Program-made: the position numbers and the translations under genes
Shown: piece after piece, positions 10,001-19,629 of the stretch
How positions within the stretch are numbered: the stretch's first letter is position 1
Layout: each line of letters begins with the position of its first letter
Source of the DNA: Roseobacter sp.
Lineage (GTDB): Bacteria; Pseudomonadota; Alphaproteobacteria; Rhodobacterales; Rhodobacteraceae
Assembly: GCA_002731875.1 (NCBI GenBank)
Contig: PCCY01000011.1
Location: forward strand, 1-64,000
Direction of reading: 5' to 3'
Length of the DNA: 64,000 nucleotides
The notes under the pieces: model-generated
Told to the model about the DNA's origin: nothing
Seen by the model: the letters and a program-made list of their open reading frames with translations, nothing else
Database searches by the model: none

Positions 10001-12103
10001 TTAGGCGTCTAAACCGGGGTTCGGGTCCGACGGTGCGGTGGTGGGCAAAGTCAGGCTAAAGCAGCTTCCTTCCCCCATCGTGCTGGCAACGGTCAGGGTT
10101 CCGCCTTGCAGTTCGGCCAGACTTCGCGAAATTGCCAACCCCATGCCGGTTCCCCCGGCACGGCGGGTTGCAGTTGAATCAATTTGATAGAAAGCGTCGA
10201 AAATACTGTCGTACTCGTCTGCGGGGATGCCATTACCAGTGTCGCATACTTCAAATACAGCCGTATTTTCATCCACCGTTACAGTCAGTTTAACGCGCCC
10301 GGCTTCGGTAAACTTGATCGCGTTGCCAACCAGATTGAACAGGATCTGGCGCGTGCGCACCTTGTCAACGTAAACCGACCCTTGATCGGACGATACCTGA
10401 AACTCCAGCCCCTTTGCCGAGGATAGCGTGGTAAGTTGCTGGACAACAGGATCAACGATTTCGCTTGTATCACATACGGTCGGGATGATCGTAAGACTTC
10501 CGGCTTCGATCTTGGCGATGTCGAGCATTTCGTTGATCAGATGCAACAAATGCTCTCCGGATTGGATCATGCGGTCCATCATGCCCGACAATTGGTCAAA
10601 CATGCGGTTTGCCAGAACCTCAAGCTCTTTGGGGTCGGCATCGCGGGTTTCAAGCGCGGCCAGCAGTTCTTTGGATGGTCCCAAAAGACGTGCATTGGCT
10701 GACAGCCGCGCCACGCCCAGGATCACCGTCAATGGCGTCCGCAATTCGTGACTTAACAAACCCATGAAATCGGATTTTGCCTCGCTTGCGGCTTCGGCTG
10801 CGGCTTTGGCCTTGCTGAATTCGGTCATATCCACGCGCAAACCCACAGAATGCCCGTTTTGCATAAGCTGGTCGGAAACCTTGATCACTTTACCATCTGC
10901 AAGATGATGTTCTTCCTGAAGCGCACCGCCGACGCGGCGGGCGTGCACGCGTTTGGCGATCCATTCCTCTTCGCCCATGTTCCCTGACGACAGCTTGCCG
11001 CCTTTGAAACCGGCTTTTACAATATCCTTGAAAGGGGTTCCCGGGCGTAACAACTCAGAGGGCAGGTTATAGAGCTCTTGATATTTCGCGTTGCTCAGAA
11101 TGAGGCGATCATCTTTGTCAAACATCACGAAGCCATCGTTTAACGCTTCGATGCCATCAGATAGGAGCATTCGGGCGCTCTTGCGTGTTTCTGCCAGCCA
11201 AAGAATGTAGCCGAGCAGGGCGAGCAATGACGATGCGACAATCGCCATGACGAGCCTTTCTTCCCACTGCGATGTCGATCTATCCGGCCAACCACCTTTT
11301 GGCGTTGCCAGCAAGTGCCAGTTTTCAAACGCGAAATCGAAGTCAAGCTTTACGGGATCCTGGTCCTTGACGGCCGGATCCCCGAATAATGACACCGACC
11401 CGTCCGTTCCGACCGGGTCCGCAGCGTCAATCAGCAGATCATACTTTGTGGCCGCTTGGCTAATTCCGGTTTGATCCAGAAACTTTTGATAGTCCAACAC
11501 AACTGAAACAATGCCCTGACTGCGTGGCTGGTTCCGTATGTTTTGGCCCGCTGATGAACCTTGATTTTCCGAGTAGTACAGGGGGGCACGCATAATCAGC
11601 CCTACGCCACCCTGTGCAAGGTTGATCGGTCCGGCGAGCACATTGCGACCGGTGTTCAATGCCTTTTGAACCGCCGGCAGTTGCTCGGCGTTTTCGCGAT
11701 AATTCAAGCCGAGCGCGCCTTCGTTCCCCTCAATTGGATAGATCATCGAGATCACCAGATCCGGTGCCACGGCAATGTTGATGATTGAATCGTTACCGCC
11801 ACGAACTTTCTGCGCTCTGTCTGAAAACTCGGCCTGAGTGATGTCGGGGTTCTCGCCCAAAAAAGTGGCGAGCTCTCGGAGAGCGAGGGATTGCTCGTGG
11901 ACGACAGACTGGAAATTCTCTTTGACGACCAGAAGTTCCAGATATGTATCCGTGCGCACTTGCTGAATGAAATTCGCATAGGACAACCGATCAAGCCGAT
12001 AGGCGGAGAGTACAATGAGAACCGTGGCGCAGAGAAAAAGCGACCACACGAACTTGTTACCGTACCTTAAGGATTTGCTTAACTTATTAAACAATACGAG
12101 CAC
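10001..12103 (-). CDS. CHASE-type membrane sensor histidine kinase with PAS domain
   Basis: A 700-residue protein read from a GTG start. A membrane segment (residues 20-37) is followed by an extracytoplasmic CHASE-like domain (about 65-270) and a second membrane segment (about 288-305). Next come a PAS-type domain (about 318-420), the HisKA domain with phospho-accepting His (SHELRTPLTVILG, near residue 450) and an HATPase domain with N-box NLVGNAIKFTEAG and G-boxes. No receiver domain is fused and no response-regulator gene is adjacent. The input is unknown. Proximity to luxI/luxR might be coincidental. Confidence 0.85.
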   Translation of the reverse strand: MLVLFNKLSKSLRYGNKFVWSLFLCATVLIVLSAYRLDRLSYANFIQQVRTDTYLELLVVKENFQSVVHEQSLALRELATFLGENPDITQAEFSDRAQKVRGGNDSIINIAVAPDLVISMIYPIEGNEGALGLNYRENAEQLPAVQKALNTGRNVLAGPINLAQGGVGLIMRAPLYYSENQGSSAGQNIRNQPRSQGIVSVVLDYQKFLDQTGISQAATKYDLLIDAADPVGTDGSVSLFGDPAVKDQDPVKLDFDFAFENWHLLATPKGGWPDRSTSQWEERLVMAIVASSLLALLGYILWLAETRKSARMLLSDGIEALNDGFVMFDKDDRLILSNAKYQELYNLPSELLRPGTPFKDIVKAGFKGGKLSSGNMGEEEWIAKRVHARRVGGALQEEHHLADGKVIKVSDQLMQNGHSVGLRVDMTEFSKAKAAAEAASEAKSDFMGLLSHELRTPLTVILGVARLSANARLLGPSKELLAALETRDADPKELEVLANRMFDQLSGMMDRMIQSGEHLLHLINEMLDIAKIEAGSLTIIPTVCDTSEIVDPVVQQLTTLSSAKGLEFQVSSDQGSVYVDKVRTRQILFNLVGNAIKFTEAGRVKLTVTVDENTAVFEVCDTGNGIPADEYDSIFDAFYQIDSTATRRAGGTGMGLAISRSLAELQGGTLTVASTMGEGSCFSLTLPTTAPSDPNPGLDA

Positions 12104-12474
12104 TCACCCATTTTCAAATCACATCTCGGCACAATCAAGCCAATGACAAAGGCTAATTTATGTCATTATAGTAAATTATAACGAACGGCATTTTTTTGAA
12201 CAAATATGTCGCCATTTGCGGGATATAATGCCTATTTCGGGGTCGAAATTCACCCTCTCACCGCTCGTAAAGAATAGGCAATCTGCAGGCTGGGACCCAG
12301 GCCACCAATGATGGGAAGTTCAGCAGCGCATTTGCGTTTCAGTCTAACGGTCAAAAAGGGTTCAAAAGCGTGACATGCTTAAGAACCCTTCTGGTGTGAA
12401 ATCTTGTCAATAACGTCGATTGAATAATGGATGGTCACGACCGGGCGCTACTTCAGCGTTTTCATCCCATCTTG
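12104..12474. other. Intergenic region between luxI and the sensor kinase
   Basis: These 371 bases hold the upstream region of the kinase gene (AT-rich near 12140-12215) and the terminator of luxI (12353-12390). I see no open frame of note. Confidence 0.6.
12353..12390 (-). terminator. Intrinsic terminator downstream of luxI
   Basis: An 8-base-pair stem (AAGGGTTC / GAACCCTT) encloses a second stem (AAGC / GCTT) and a 7-base loop. On the minus strand it is followed by a run of T (complement of 12353-12357). It lies about 85 bases after the luxI stop. Confidence 0.75.
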
Positions 12475-13332
12475 TCAGCAAACCTTCAGCAATGACTTCG
12501 ACCCTTCAAGAAGACCTGCTTCAAGAAGGATGTTGTTCAGACGCTGCGCCGCGTTGTGTTCGTCAGTCGATGACGCATCGAGCACTTGATCGATACAGTA
12601 ATCTTGCAGCAGCGCATAGGTGTCTTGCGGTTGCGTCGGCTCTGTCATCGCTGCACGGGCCGGTGCAACCCCGGCGGCTTCGCGTCCTGCATCGGACAAG
12701 GCACGTTCGCGCTCCGTATCTACAAACACGTTGCCTTCTACGCCGGCAAAGTTCCGGATACGCGCGATGCGGTCGTCGCTGCAATCAAGCAATGCCGCCA
12801 TGGCTGCGACTTTGCCCATCGGGGTTGTCTTGCCGACGTACCCATATGGTGCACAATCCGACCGTTTGAGAACCCGGTTCATCACCGGATCTATGACGGT
12901 AACGATGTCCGAAATTCCTGAATCCCGGGCATATTCCAACGAGGCGGCCATCAGTTCGCATGTCGCATAGCTGATCGAGTTGCGCGAATTGCCGCGATCA
13001 AGCGCATCGGTGTCCACACAAAATCGTGTGGATTCCCACAGCGTGGCGCTGCGCATCGGGGGCTGCCCGTCCAGAATGCTTGAAAACACATCCGACAGCA
13101 TGTGCGGCCCGGTTGTTTGCAAGGCACGAACGCACGAAACCACCTTGTTGTCGTCATTGATCCCGATGACATATGCGGGATCAAGCGCGTCGTATTGGTC
13201 TATTTCCAGCCCGTCTTTGATGTCGACTTCCCAGCCAAGTCTCTGGCCGAAGACCCGTGCCCGCAGTGCATACATTTCGTCCAACAATTGTGTGTAGCGG
13301 TGGCGGTTTGTCCCGTCGATAACAATAATCAT
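12475..13332 (-). CDS. luxI: Acyl-homoserine-lactone synthase (LuxI family) with C-terminal extension
   Basis: A 285-residue quorum-sensing signal synthase. Conserved catalytic-pocket residues are visible: Arg and Phe in ALRARVFGQ, Trp in RLGW, Asp in IDQYD, Arg in SCVRAL, and Glu/Arg in LWESTRF. The start MIIVIDGTNRHRY at 13332 has a GGAGAG site. About the first 210 residues are the acetyltransferase-like synthase. A further roughly 75 residues (DTERERALS... to the end) go beyond the usual 190-225 and have no obvious relative. It lies 81 bases downstream of luxR. Confidence 0.9.
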   Translation of the reverse strand: MIIVIDGTNRHRYTQLLDEMYALRARVFGQRLGWEVDIKDGLEIDQYDALDPAYVIGINDDNKVVSCVRALQTTGPHMLSDVFSSILDGQPPMRSATLWESTRFCVDTDALDRGNSRNSISYATCELMAASLEYARDSGISDIVTVIDPVMNRVLKRSDCAPYGYVGKTTPMGKVAAMAALLDCSDDRIARIRNFAGVEGNVFVDTERERALSDAGREAAGVAPARAAMTEPTQPQDTYALLQDYCIDQVLDASSTDEHNAAQRLNNILLEAGLLEGSKSLLKVC

Positions 13333-13413
13333 GGTTCTCTCCAGTTCCAGTCCATCTGGAATGAAGAGCACATATCTGCATCATAGCGCTATTAGGGAAA
13401 TCCCGTATCGGGG

Positions 13414-14115
13414 TCAGATCGGATAGATAAGTCCCAAGCCTATCGCGCGACCAACGGCCTGCGAGGTATTCAGCGCCGATAGCTTGGATCGCCCCGAGCG
13501 CAGATGCACCTCAACCGTTCTATTCGAGATCGACAAGATATCCGCGACGTCTTGCTGAGACTTGCCAGCTGCGATCCATTGCAGAACTTCCACTTCGCGG
13601 TTTGACAATGTGGGATGGGTCAGCCTTCGTGAAAGGGCGCTGGTTTTCACGACGTTGTCGTGAAGGAACACGGCGGCATTTTGCAGGTCTCCCAGGATCG
13701 CTTTCTTGAGCTGCTTCCATTCGCGATCCGAACAGTTTCGCGTGACACTGAATAGCCCGATATCTCCGAACGGACCGCGTACCGGGATGGTCAGCCCTTG
13801 TTCATGAATTCCGAAATCCCGCGCTGCGTAAAAGATGGTCTTGAAAGACTCTTCTTCCCGCAACCGCTGCCAATCAACCGGGGCGATGCTTCTTTTTGCT
13901 ATTTTCAGTGTCGGATCTTGGTGCAGGAAGCCTCGTTCGACGTAGTGCGCCTGCCAGGCATCGGGATAGTTTACGAAACCGTGGACGGAATGATCCAGCG
14001 GGTTCATCCCCGCGTAAGCCGCGTAATCAAGCTCGTGAGCTTCACAGACTGAATCCAGATAAGAGCGCAAGTTGTTCTGGGGAAGCGGCAGCTTGCTAAG
14101 ATCGATAACAGACAA
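13414..14115 (-). CDS. luxR: LuxR-family autoinducer-binding transcriptional regulator
   Basis: A 233-residue regulator. It has an N-terminal autoinducer-binding domain (about residues 15-155, with the conserved W-x-x-x-Y region DAWQAHYVERGF and the D-P motif HQDPTL). A GerE-type helix-turn-helix follows (LSNREVEVLQWIAAGKSQQDVADILSISNRTVEVH). The start is a TTG at 14115 behind GAGG; the nearby ATG runs into a stop at once. Directly upstream of luxI, it is the likely receptor for that synthase's signal. Confidence 0.9.
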   Translation of the reverse strand: MSVIDLSKLPLPQNNLRSYLDSVCEAHELDYAAYAGMNPLDHSVHGFVNYPDAWQAHYVERGFLHQDPTLKIAKRSIAPVDWQRLREEESFKTIFYAARDFGIHEQGLTIPVRGPFGDIGLFSVTRNCSDREWKQLKKAILGDLQNAAVFLHDNVVKTSALSRRLTHPTLSNREVEVLQWIAAGKSQQDVADILSISNRTVEVHLRSGRSKLSALNTSQAVGRAIGLGLIYPI

Positions 14116-14152
14116 ATTACCTCATCCCTAAAAACACCAGCACTCCGGCCGA

Positions 14153-14187
14153 AGCCGGTTACGTTAACGCTTTCAACGTAACCGGCT
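14153..14187. repeat. Perfect 13-bp inverted repeat upstream of luxR
   Basis: The arms AGCCGGTTACGTT and AACGTAACCGGCT are separated by nine bases. It lies 38-72 bases upstream of the luxR start, in the 234-base gap between luxR and the preceding gene. No T-run follows on either strand within 15 bases, so an operator (possibly for LuxR itself) is more likely than a terminator. The outer sequence also contains CCGGC-CGAA-GCCGG, which could form a competing hairpin. Confidence 0.6.
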
Positions 14188-14349
14188 CCAAGATTTGTGC
14201 ACTATTACACAGTAATGGCGATGATCCAACTGATCAAATTAACCATTCGAGGGTGGGTGTTAGGGATAAAAGGGCCGCGCAAGCGCAAGATGAACCTGTC
14301 AGTGTTCGGAATCGTGACACATTGCGGTGCCATGCAGGTAATGCGTGGC

Positions 14350-14952
14350 TCAGGCCGATTGCATGTCAACGGCCTGACCGTCAAGGCACCCGCTGATCGC
14401 AGCATCGGCCAGAAGATGCGCGACGTCGGCGCGCGATGCCGTGGCGGATTTATCGACGGCATCGCCCAACGTAACCTCCTGATGGCGGTCATCATCCGTC
14501 AGGGCGACAGGGCGCAAGATCGCATAGGTCAACCCGGAGGCTTTCAAATGCGCATCGGCGTCGTGTTTGGCCTTTAGGTAATGCGCCAGATCGCCTGTGG
14601 GGTTCGCTTGATCCGCACCGACAGAGCTTAACATGACGAACCGCTTTACGTCAGACCTGCCTGCAATATCGACGAGTTTTTTCGCACCGTCACGATCCAC
14701 CTTGTCTGTCATTTCGGCACCGGTATTCCCACCTGATCCAGCAGCGAATATCACCACATCCATATTATCGCAGACGTCGGACGGCAGATCGGCAAGATCC
14801 CCGCTTCGCAGGTTCACACCATGGGGAAGGTCGCCGGTGTCAGAGCTTTCGCGCACCAACGCGGTGGGCTGGTGACCTCGATCCATCAAATACTGCAGAA
14901 CCTGGCGGCCGGTTTTGCCGGTAGCACCAGCAACAAGAATATTCATCGTCAT
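14350..14952 (-). CDS. NAD(P)-binding atypical short-chain dehydrogenase (NmrA/YwnB-like)
   Basis: A 200-residue single-domain Rossmann protein with motif ILVAGATGKTGRQVLQYL. The SDR-like segment RFVMLSSVGADQ is present, but the canonical Tyr-x-x-x-Lys is replaced (HYLKAKHDAD). This is the atypical SDR group that includes NmrA, HSCARG and YwnB, often redox sensors or reductases of unknown substrate. The start has a GGAGA site; a second in-frame ATG lies two codons later. No operon partner is evident. Confidence 0.75.
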   Translation of the reverse strand: MTMNILVAGATGKTGRQVLQYLMDRGHQPTALVRESSDTGDLPHGVNLRSGDLADLPSDVCDNMDVVIFAAGSGGNTGAEMTDKVDRDGAKKLVDIAGRSDVKRFVMLSSVGADQANPTGDLAHYLKAKHDADAHLKASGLTYAILRPVALTDDDRHQEVTLGDAVDKSATASRADVAHLLADAAISGCLDGQAVDMQSA

Positions 14953-15068
14953 GTAAAATCTCCATCATTCACTGTTTCGGGTTCAATATTGCTAACAGAC
15001 GGCCAGCCCGAGGCGCCGACGCGCCCCGGTTACACGTTTGTTCGCATGACCCGTCGAATACAACGCGA

Positions 15069-16445
15069 TCAGGGCAGGAATATCGCCTTGGCGTTTACGA
15101 ACTCTTTCATACCAAACCCGCCATGCTCTCGTCCGTAGCCCGAGTTTTTCACACCACCGAACGGCATATTCGGGTCAGCGGCTCCGAACGAATTAATCCG
15201 AACCATTCCGGTATCGAAGTAATTCCGCGCCAGCTTCAGCGCGCGGTCCTCATCCTTGGAGAAAATGCCGCCGCCCAAGCCATATCGGCTGTCATTCGCC
15301 AAACGCATCGCATCTTCGTCGTCTTTGGCGCGGATCACCGATGCGACGGGGCCGAATATTTCGTCGTCATACGCGGGCATGCCGGGCGTGACTTCGGCCA
15401 AGACAGTGGCGGGGTAATACGCGCCGGTGCGGTCCGGGGCCTTGCCACCACACAGCAATTTGGCACCCTTGGCGACACTTTGTTCAACCTGTTCCTTGAC
15501 CGTGTCGAATTGCCCTTGGCTCGACAATGGCCCAAGCTGGGTCGCCTCGTCCGTCGGATCGCCCAAAGTAATCTTTTTCATCTGCTCGACAAATGCATCG
15601 ACAAAGGCGTCATACACTTTGTCCGCGACGATAAAGCGCTTGGCTGACACACAGGTTTCGCCATTGTTGTAAAGACGCCCGATTACTGAAAACTTTACAG
15701 CGGTTTCTATATCGGCGTCTTCGAGAACCAGATACGCATCGTTCGACCCCAATTCCAGCACGGTTTTCTTGAGCGCCTTGGCGGCAACCGAACCGACATG
15801 GCTGCCGGCTTGATCGCTTCCTGTCAGGGTCACACCGCGCACATTGGGATGTTCTATCAGCTTGTCGCTTGTATCATGGTCGATCAGTATGACCTGAAAC
15901 AGATCCTCGGGAAGTCCTGCTTCGATACACAGTTCACGCAACCGAAGGCCCGACCCGGTGCAGATACTGGCGTGCTTCAACACACACCCGTTTCCGATCA
16001 TCAGACTTGCCGCTAATACCCTGACCGGTTGATAGAGCGGAAAGTTCCAAGGCTGGATAGAGTATATCACCCCGATAGGCTGATAGCTCACTACCCCGCG
16101 TTTTTTGCCGCCAGCGTGGGTACGTTCCTCGTCTGCCAGCAATTCGGGTCCGTGCTTGGCAGTATAGTCGAAAATGGCGGCGCAGATTTCCACTTCTGTG
16201 CGACCGTCCTTTAACAGTTTTCCGGTCTCTTGCGTCATCAAGGCTGACAGGTCATCGACGTTATCGCGAAGCTTCTGCGCGATCTTGGTAAGATAGGTGG
16301 CGCGTTCCTGGCGCGGTATCTCACGCCATTTCAGAAATGCGTCATGACACGCTTCGACACGTTGGGTGGCCTCACGCTCCGACATCAGGTCATAGGTCTG
16401 GATTTCTTCTTCGGTGGCGGGGTTGATGGTTGTGATCTTGGACAA
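15069..16445 (-). CDS. NAD-dependent succinate-semialdehyde dehydrogenase-like aldehyde dehydrogenase
   Basis: A 458-residue aldehyde dehydrogenase. The NAD-binding region is PWNFPLYQPVRV. The general-base Glu lies in VLELGSNDAYLVL, and the nucleophilic Cys in NNGETCVSAKRF. The short length and N-terminal motif INPATEEEIQTY resemble the Sad/YneI type of succinate semialdehyde dehydrogenase rather than the 480-residue GabD. The start is TTG behind GGAG. It would oxidise succinic semialdehyde or a similar aldehyde to the acid; the exact substrate is uncertain. Confidence 0.8.
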   Translation of the reverse strand: MSKITTINPATEEEIQTYDLMSEREATQRVEACHDAFLKWREIPRQERATYLTKIAQKLRDNVDDLSALMTQETGKLLKDGRTEVEICAAIFDYTAKHGPELLADEERTHAGGKKRGVVSYQPIGVIYSIQPWNFPLYQPVRVLAASLMIGNGCVLKHASICTGSGLRLRELCIEAGLPEDLFQVILIDHDTSDKLIEHPNVRGVTLTGSDQAGSHVGSVAAKALKKTVLELGSNDAYLVLEDADIETAVKFSVIGRLYNNGETCVSAKRFIVADKVYDAFVDAFVEQMKKITLGDPTDEATQLGPLSSQGQFDTVKEQVEQSVAKGAKLLCGGKAPDRTGAYYPATVLAEVTPGMPAYDDEIFGPVASVIRAKDDEDAMRLANDSRYGLGGGIFSKDEDRALKLARNYFDTGMVRINSFGAADPNMPFGGVKNSGYGREHGGFGMKEFVNAKAIFLP

Positions 16446-16641
16446 GCTCGATCTCCTTTATGCTTACCAAGACAACGGCCGGTCCGGGGGCGGGGTTCCT
16501 GACGGTCACAAGGTTGTCAGCCAAAGGTCATCCCATGTTGACAACACGCCAGCGGGATTGGACCGAGCGGCCCTCGCGCGCCATGCGCAACCGGGCCGAC
16601 GGGCATGTCGCGACGACAACTACGTTGCATGAACGCGTGGC

Positions 16642-17529
16642 TTAGTTCTTTTTGGCACACCATTCTTGATAGCAATGCCGCAACCCTGCAAGAACCTGCG
16701 GTGCGCGGGGCTCGATTGTTGCTTGAACGCCTTGGGCCTTAAGGGCACGGGCGTAAAGTGCCCCCCAAGGGTCGTCGGCAATAATCGCAACCTGCCGACC
16801 CAGCCAATACGGGCGGGCCCCTGACAGTTCCATTCCGATCAACCCGCCCACAAGCTGTGAATACCCCGCCGTCGGAGAAATCTCTTTCAGCGCGGCTCCG
16901 GCGGATATCTGTGCCAAAGACGCTGCAAAGCGCTCCGGACGCGTCATGATCGCGTCAACCGCGATATCAAAGACATGTTCGTCCAGATCGCCGGGGCCCG
17001 CGCTGTTCTTCTGCGCCGGACCGGATGTCAACTGGCCGGCCAGTTCCGGCGTCAGAAACGATTGAAAGCTCACGACTTCACCGGCGCTTATATGCGACCA
17101 ATGCGCATTTTTAGAGACGGTACAAACCACACCGTCGAAATCCGGCGTCCCGGTCAAAAAGCCGCTGATTGCTGTCGCGCTGCCTTGCATCAGCCCAAGC
17201 GGACGTGCCTGTTTCAGCCCCGGTGTCGTCAGTACCGAAACCCTGGGGTCCTCCACCGCAAGGCGACTTAATGTGCCGGCGGGTGCCGACGGCACGGGCA
17301 GTGAAATCAGCGCGGGCAGGGGCGAATAGCCAGAACAGATAACGGGAACAGTCTGGTCGTTGGACAGGTAAGGTTCAAGGGCATGCAACATTGCCCCCAG
17401 TTCCGCACCAACGCTGCCGGGTGGAATTATGTCATGCTGGACAACATCGCCATCCGTATCATGGGCCCAGATGTGAATCCCGGGGGCCGCGAAATCGACG
17501 GCTATCCAGTCTACGTTTCGAGGGTTCAT
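16642..17529 (-). CDS. Divergent 2-dehydro-3-deoxygalactonokinase (DgoK)-like protein
   Basis: A 295-residue protein aligning by eye along its whole length with DgoK sugar-acid kinases (for example VVSFQSFLTPEL and the C-terminal region with AIIADDPWGALYARAL). Two family signatures are lost. The N-terminal phosphate-binding motif DWGTS reads DFAAPG, and the PGTHSKW segment reads TVSKNAHWSH. It is therefore either a degenerate, possibly non-catalytic paralogue or a kinase with altered chemistry. The usual partner dgoA aldolase is not adjacent. Confidence 0.65.
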   Translation of the reverse strand: MNPRNVDWIAVDFAAPGIHIWAHDTDGDVVQHDIIPPGSVGAELGAMLHALEPYLSNDQTVPVICSGYSPLPALISLPVPSAPAGTLSRLAVEDPRVSVLTTPGLKQARPLGLMQGSATAISGFLTGTPDFDGVVCTVSKNAHWSHISAGEVVSFQSFLTPELAGQLTSGPAQKNSAGPGDLDEHVFDIAVDAIMTRPERFAASLAQISAGAALKEISPTAGYSQLVGGLIGMELSGARPYWLGRQVAIIADDPWGALYARALKAQGVQATIEPRAPQVLAGLRHCYQEWCAKKN

Positions 17530-17791
17530 CGCGATGGACCGCTAAAATTTGCAGAAAATGCTAGGCAGATTATCATCCCGTTGATCCCATCCAGTTTCCT
17601 CCCGGTGTGCGGGCAGGTCACGTATCGGCTTTTCCAAGGTTGGCTATCCCAGAGCGCCGGGATTTTGCAACTGCTATGTCAGCCTAGCATATGCAATCGG
17701 CCGTGTGGTCCAAGATTTCGGGTTGCATCAACCCCGGCATTCGCGCTCTACTATGTCACCAATAATAATTACACTCGGGAGCCACTTTAAC

Positions 17792-18715
17792 ATGAAAATC
17801 CTAGCCGCGACGACCGCCTTGTCCCTGTCTTTCGCCAGCAGCCTTGCCGCCGCCGGTTGCGAAGAGATCACATTTTCCGATGTAGGCTGGACCGACATCA
17901 CCGCGACCACGGCAGCAACCACGGTCATTCTGGATGCGCTCGGGTATAAAATCGACATAAAGATATTGTCCGTGCCTGTCACCTATACATCGATGGCCGC
18001 CGGGGACATCGACGTGTTCCTGGGTAACTGGATGCCCACGATGGAAGCAGATATCGCGCCTTACCGTGACGCTGGGACCGTGGATACCGTGCGTACGAAC
18101 CTGACCGGTGCGAAATACACGCTGGCGGTGAACAAAGCCGCCGCTGACATGGGCATCAAGACATTCGCGGATATCGCCGCGAATGCAGATGCGCTGGACG
18201 GAAAGATCTATGGCATCGAAGCCGGGAACGATGGCAACCGCCTGATCCAGTCGATGATCGACGATGACGCGTTTGGTCTAAAGTATTTCAAAGTCGTTGA
18301 ATCGTCCGAACAGGGTATGCTGGCGCAGGTGAAACGAGCCACCAGCAAGGGCGATCCGGTGGTGTTTCTCGGGTGGGAACCTCACCCGATGAATTCCAAC
18401 TTTGATCTAACCTATCTTGAGGGGGGCGATGACTTCTTCGGGCCTGATCTGGGCGGGGCGACGGTCAAGACCAACACCCGCGCAGGTTATGTCAAAGAAT
18501 GCCCAAATGTTGGCAAACTGTTGAACAACCTAGAATTCACGTTGGCGATGGAAAACGAGATCATGGGAGCGATCTTGGACGATGGCAAGGACCCTGCCGA
18601 AGCCGCGACAGCCTGGATCAAGGCCAACCCCGACGTCCTGAACACCTGGCTTGCCGGTGTGACCACCAAGGATGGTGGCGACGCGATAGCGGCGACCCAA
18701 AAGATCACTCAATAA
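17792..18715 (+). CDS. choX: Choline/betaine ABC transporter substrate-binding protein
   Basis: A 307-residue periplasmic binding protein with signal peptide (MKILAATTALSLSFASSLAAA). It matches the ChoX/ProX-type fold, with aromatic ligand-cage regions such as FSDVGWTDITATT, FLGNWMPTM and FLGWEPHPMN. In ChoX these Trp residues bind the trimethylammonium group. The start at 17792 has GGGAG and begins the signal peptide. It is first in a choX-W-V operon; no choline oxidation genes are adjacent. Confidence 0.87.
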   Translation: MKILAATTALSLSFASSLAAAGCEEITFSDVGWTDITATTAATTVILDALGYKIDIKILSVPVTYTSMAAGDIDVFLGNWMPTMEADIAPYRDAGTVDTVRTNLTGAKYTLAVNKAAADMGIKTFADIAANADALDGKIYGIEAGNDGNRLIQSMIDDDAFGLKYFKVVESSEQGMLAQVKRATSKGDPVVFLGWEPHPMNSNFDLTYLEGGDDFFGPDLGGATVKTNTRAGYVKECPNVGKLLNNLEFTLAMENEIMGAILDDGKDPAEAATAWIKANPDVLNTWLAGVTTKDGGDAIAATQKITQ

Positions 18716-18731
18716 ATCTGGGTATATGAAT

Positions 18732-18761
18732 AAAAGGGCCTGCTATAAGCGGGCCCTTTTT
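18732..18761 (+). terminator. Intra-operon terminator-like hairpin between choX and choW
   Basis: A 9-base-pair stem (AAAAGGGCC / GGCCCTTTT) is followed by one further T, giving a run of five. It is an intrinsic terminator by shape, sitting between the binding protein and the permease. It would act as an attenuator that leaves most transcripts with choX only. Confidence 0.75.
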
Positions 18762-18795
18762 GGTACGATTTGACAGCAGCGCTGCGGAGGCAAAT

Positions 18796-19629
18796 ATGAA
18801 CTGGCTCACTGACAACAAGATTCCGATCGACGATGGGGCCGAGGCTGCTTTCAACTGGTTGCTCATCAATGCCGGGTGGTTGTTCGACGGGCTGGCCGCC
18901 GCGATGGAATGGTTGATCGATGCTATCCTGTGGGTGTTGCAAACCCCGCATCCGCTGGTGATTATCGCGGTATTCGCGGGGCTGACCTGGGTAATCCAGC
19001 GCAATCTGAAGATGCCTTTGTTGATCGTGGCGGGGTTCTTGTTCATTCTGAATCAGGGCTATTGGGAAGAAACGACCGAAAGTCTGACGCTGGTGCTGTC
19101 AGCCTGCGTCGTCTGCATGGGGGTAGGCGTGCCGATCGGCATTGCCGCCGCGCACCGGCCGCGGCTGTACCGGTACATGGCACCTGTGCTTGACTTGATG
19201 CAGACCCTTCCAACCTTTGTTTACCTCATTCCCGCGATCGTGTTCTTCGGTATCGGGATGGTCCCCGGCCTTATTGCCACGGTAATCTTTGTGCTGCCGG
19301 CACCGATACGGCTGACCCAGCTTGGCATTGCATCCACGCCTAAGGAATTGCTTGAGGCGGGGCAGGCATTCGGCGCGAAACCCAGCCAGACACTATGGAA
19401 AATCGAATTGCCTTATGCCTTGCCGCAGATCATGACGGGCCTGAACCAGACCATCATGCTTTCGCTGTCCATGGTGGTAATTGCCGCCTTGGTGGGGGCC
19501 GACGGACTGGGCGTGCCTGTAGTGCGCGCCCTTAATCAGGTGAATACCGGGTTGGGATTTGAATCGGGTTTGATCATCGTGGTCGTTGCAATCATGCTGG
19601 ACCGAATGCTGCGAGTGACACGGAAATGA
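18796..19629 (+). CDS. choW: Choline/betaine ABC transporter permease
   Basis: A 277-residue permease of the ProW type with about six to seven membrane segments and the EAA motif (ELLEAGQAFGAKPSQTLWKI). The start ATG at 18796 follows GGAGG. Its 3' end overlaps choV by four bases (ATGA). Confidence 0.87.
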   Translation: MNWLTDNKIPIDDGAEAAFNWLLINAGWLFDGLAAAMEWLIDAILWVLQTPHPLVIIAVFAGLTWVIQRNLKMPLLIVAGFLFILNQGYWEETTESLTLVLSACVVCMGVGVPIGIAAAHRPRLYRYMAPVLDLMQTLPTFVYLIPAIVFFGIGMVPGLIATVIFVLPAPIRLTQLGIASTPKELLEAGQAFGAKPSQTLWKIELPYALPQIMTGLNQTIMLSLSMVVIAALVGADGLGVPVVRALNQVNTGLGFESGLIIVVVAIMLDRMLRVTRK

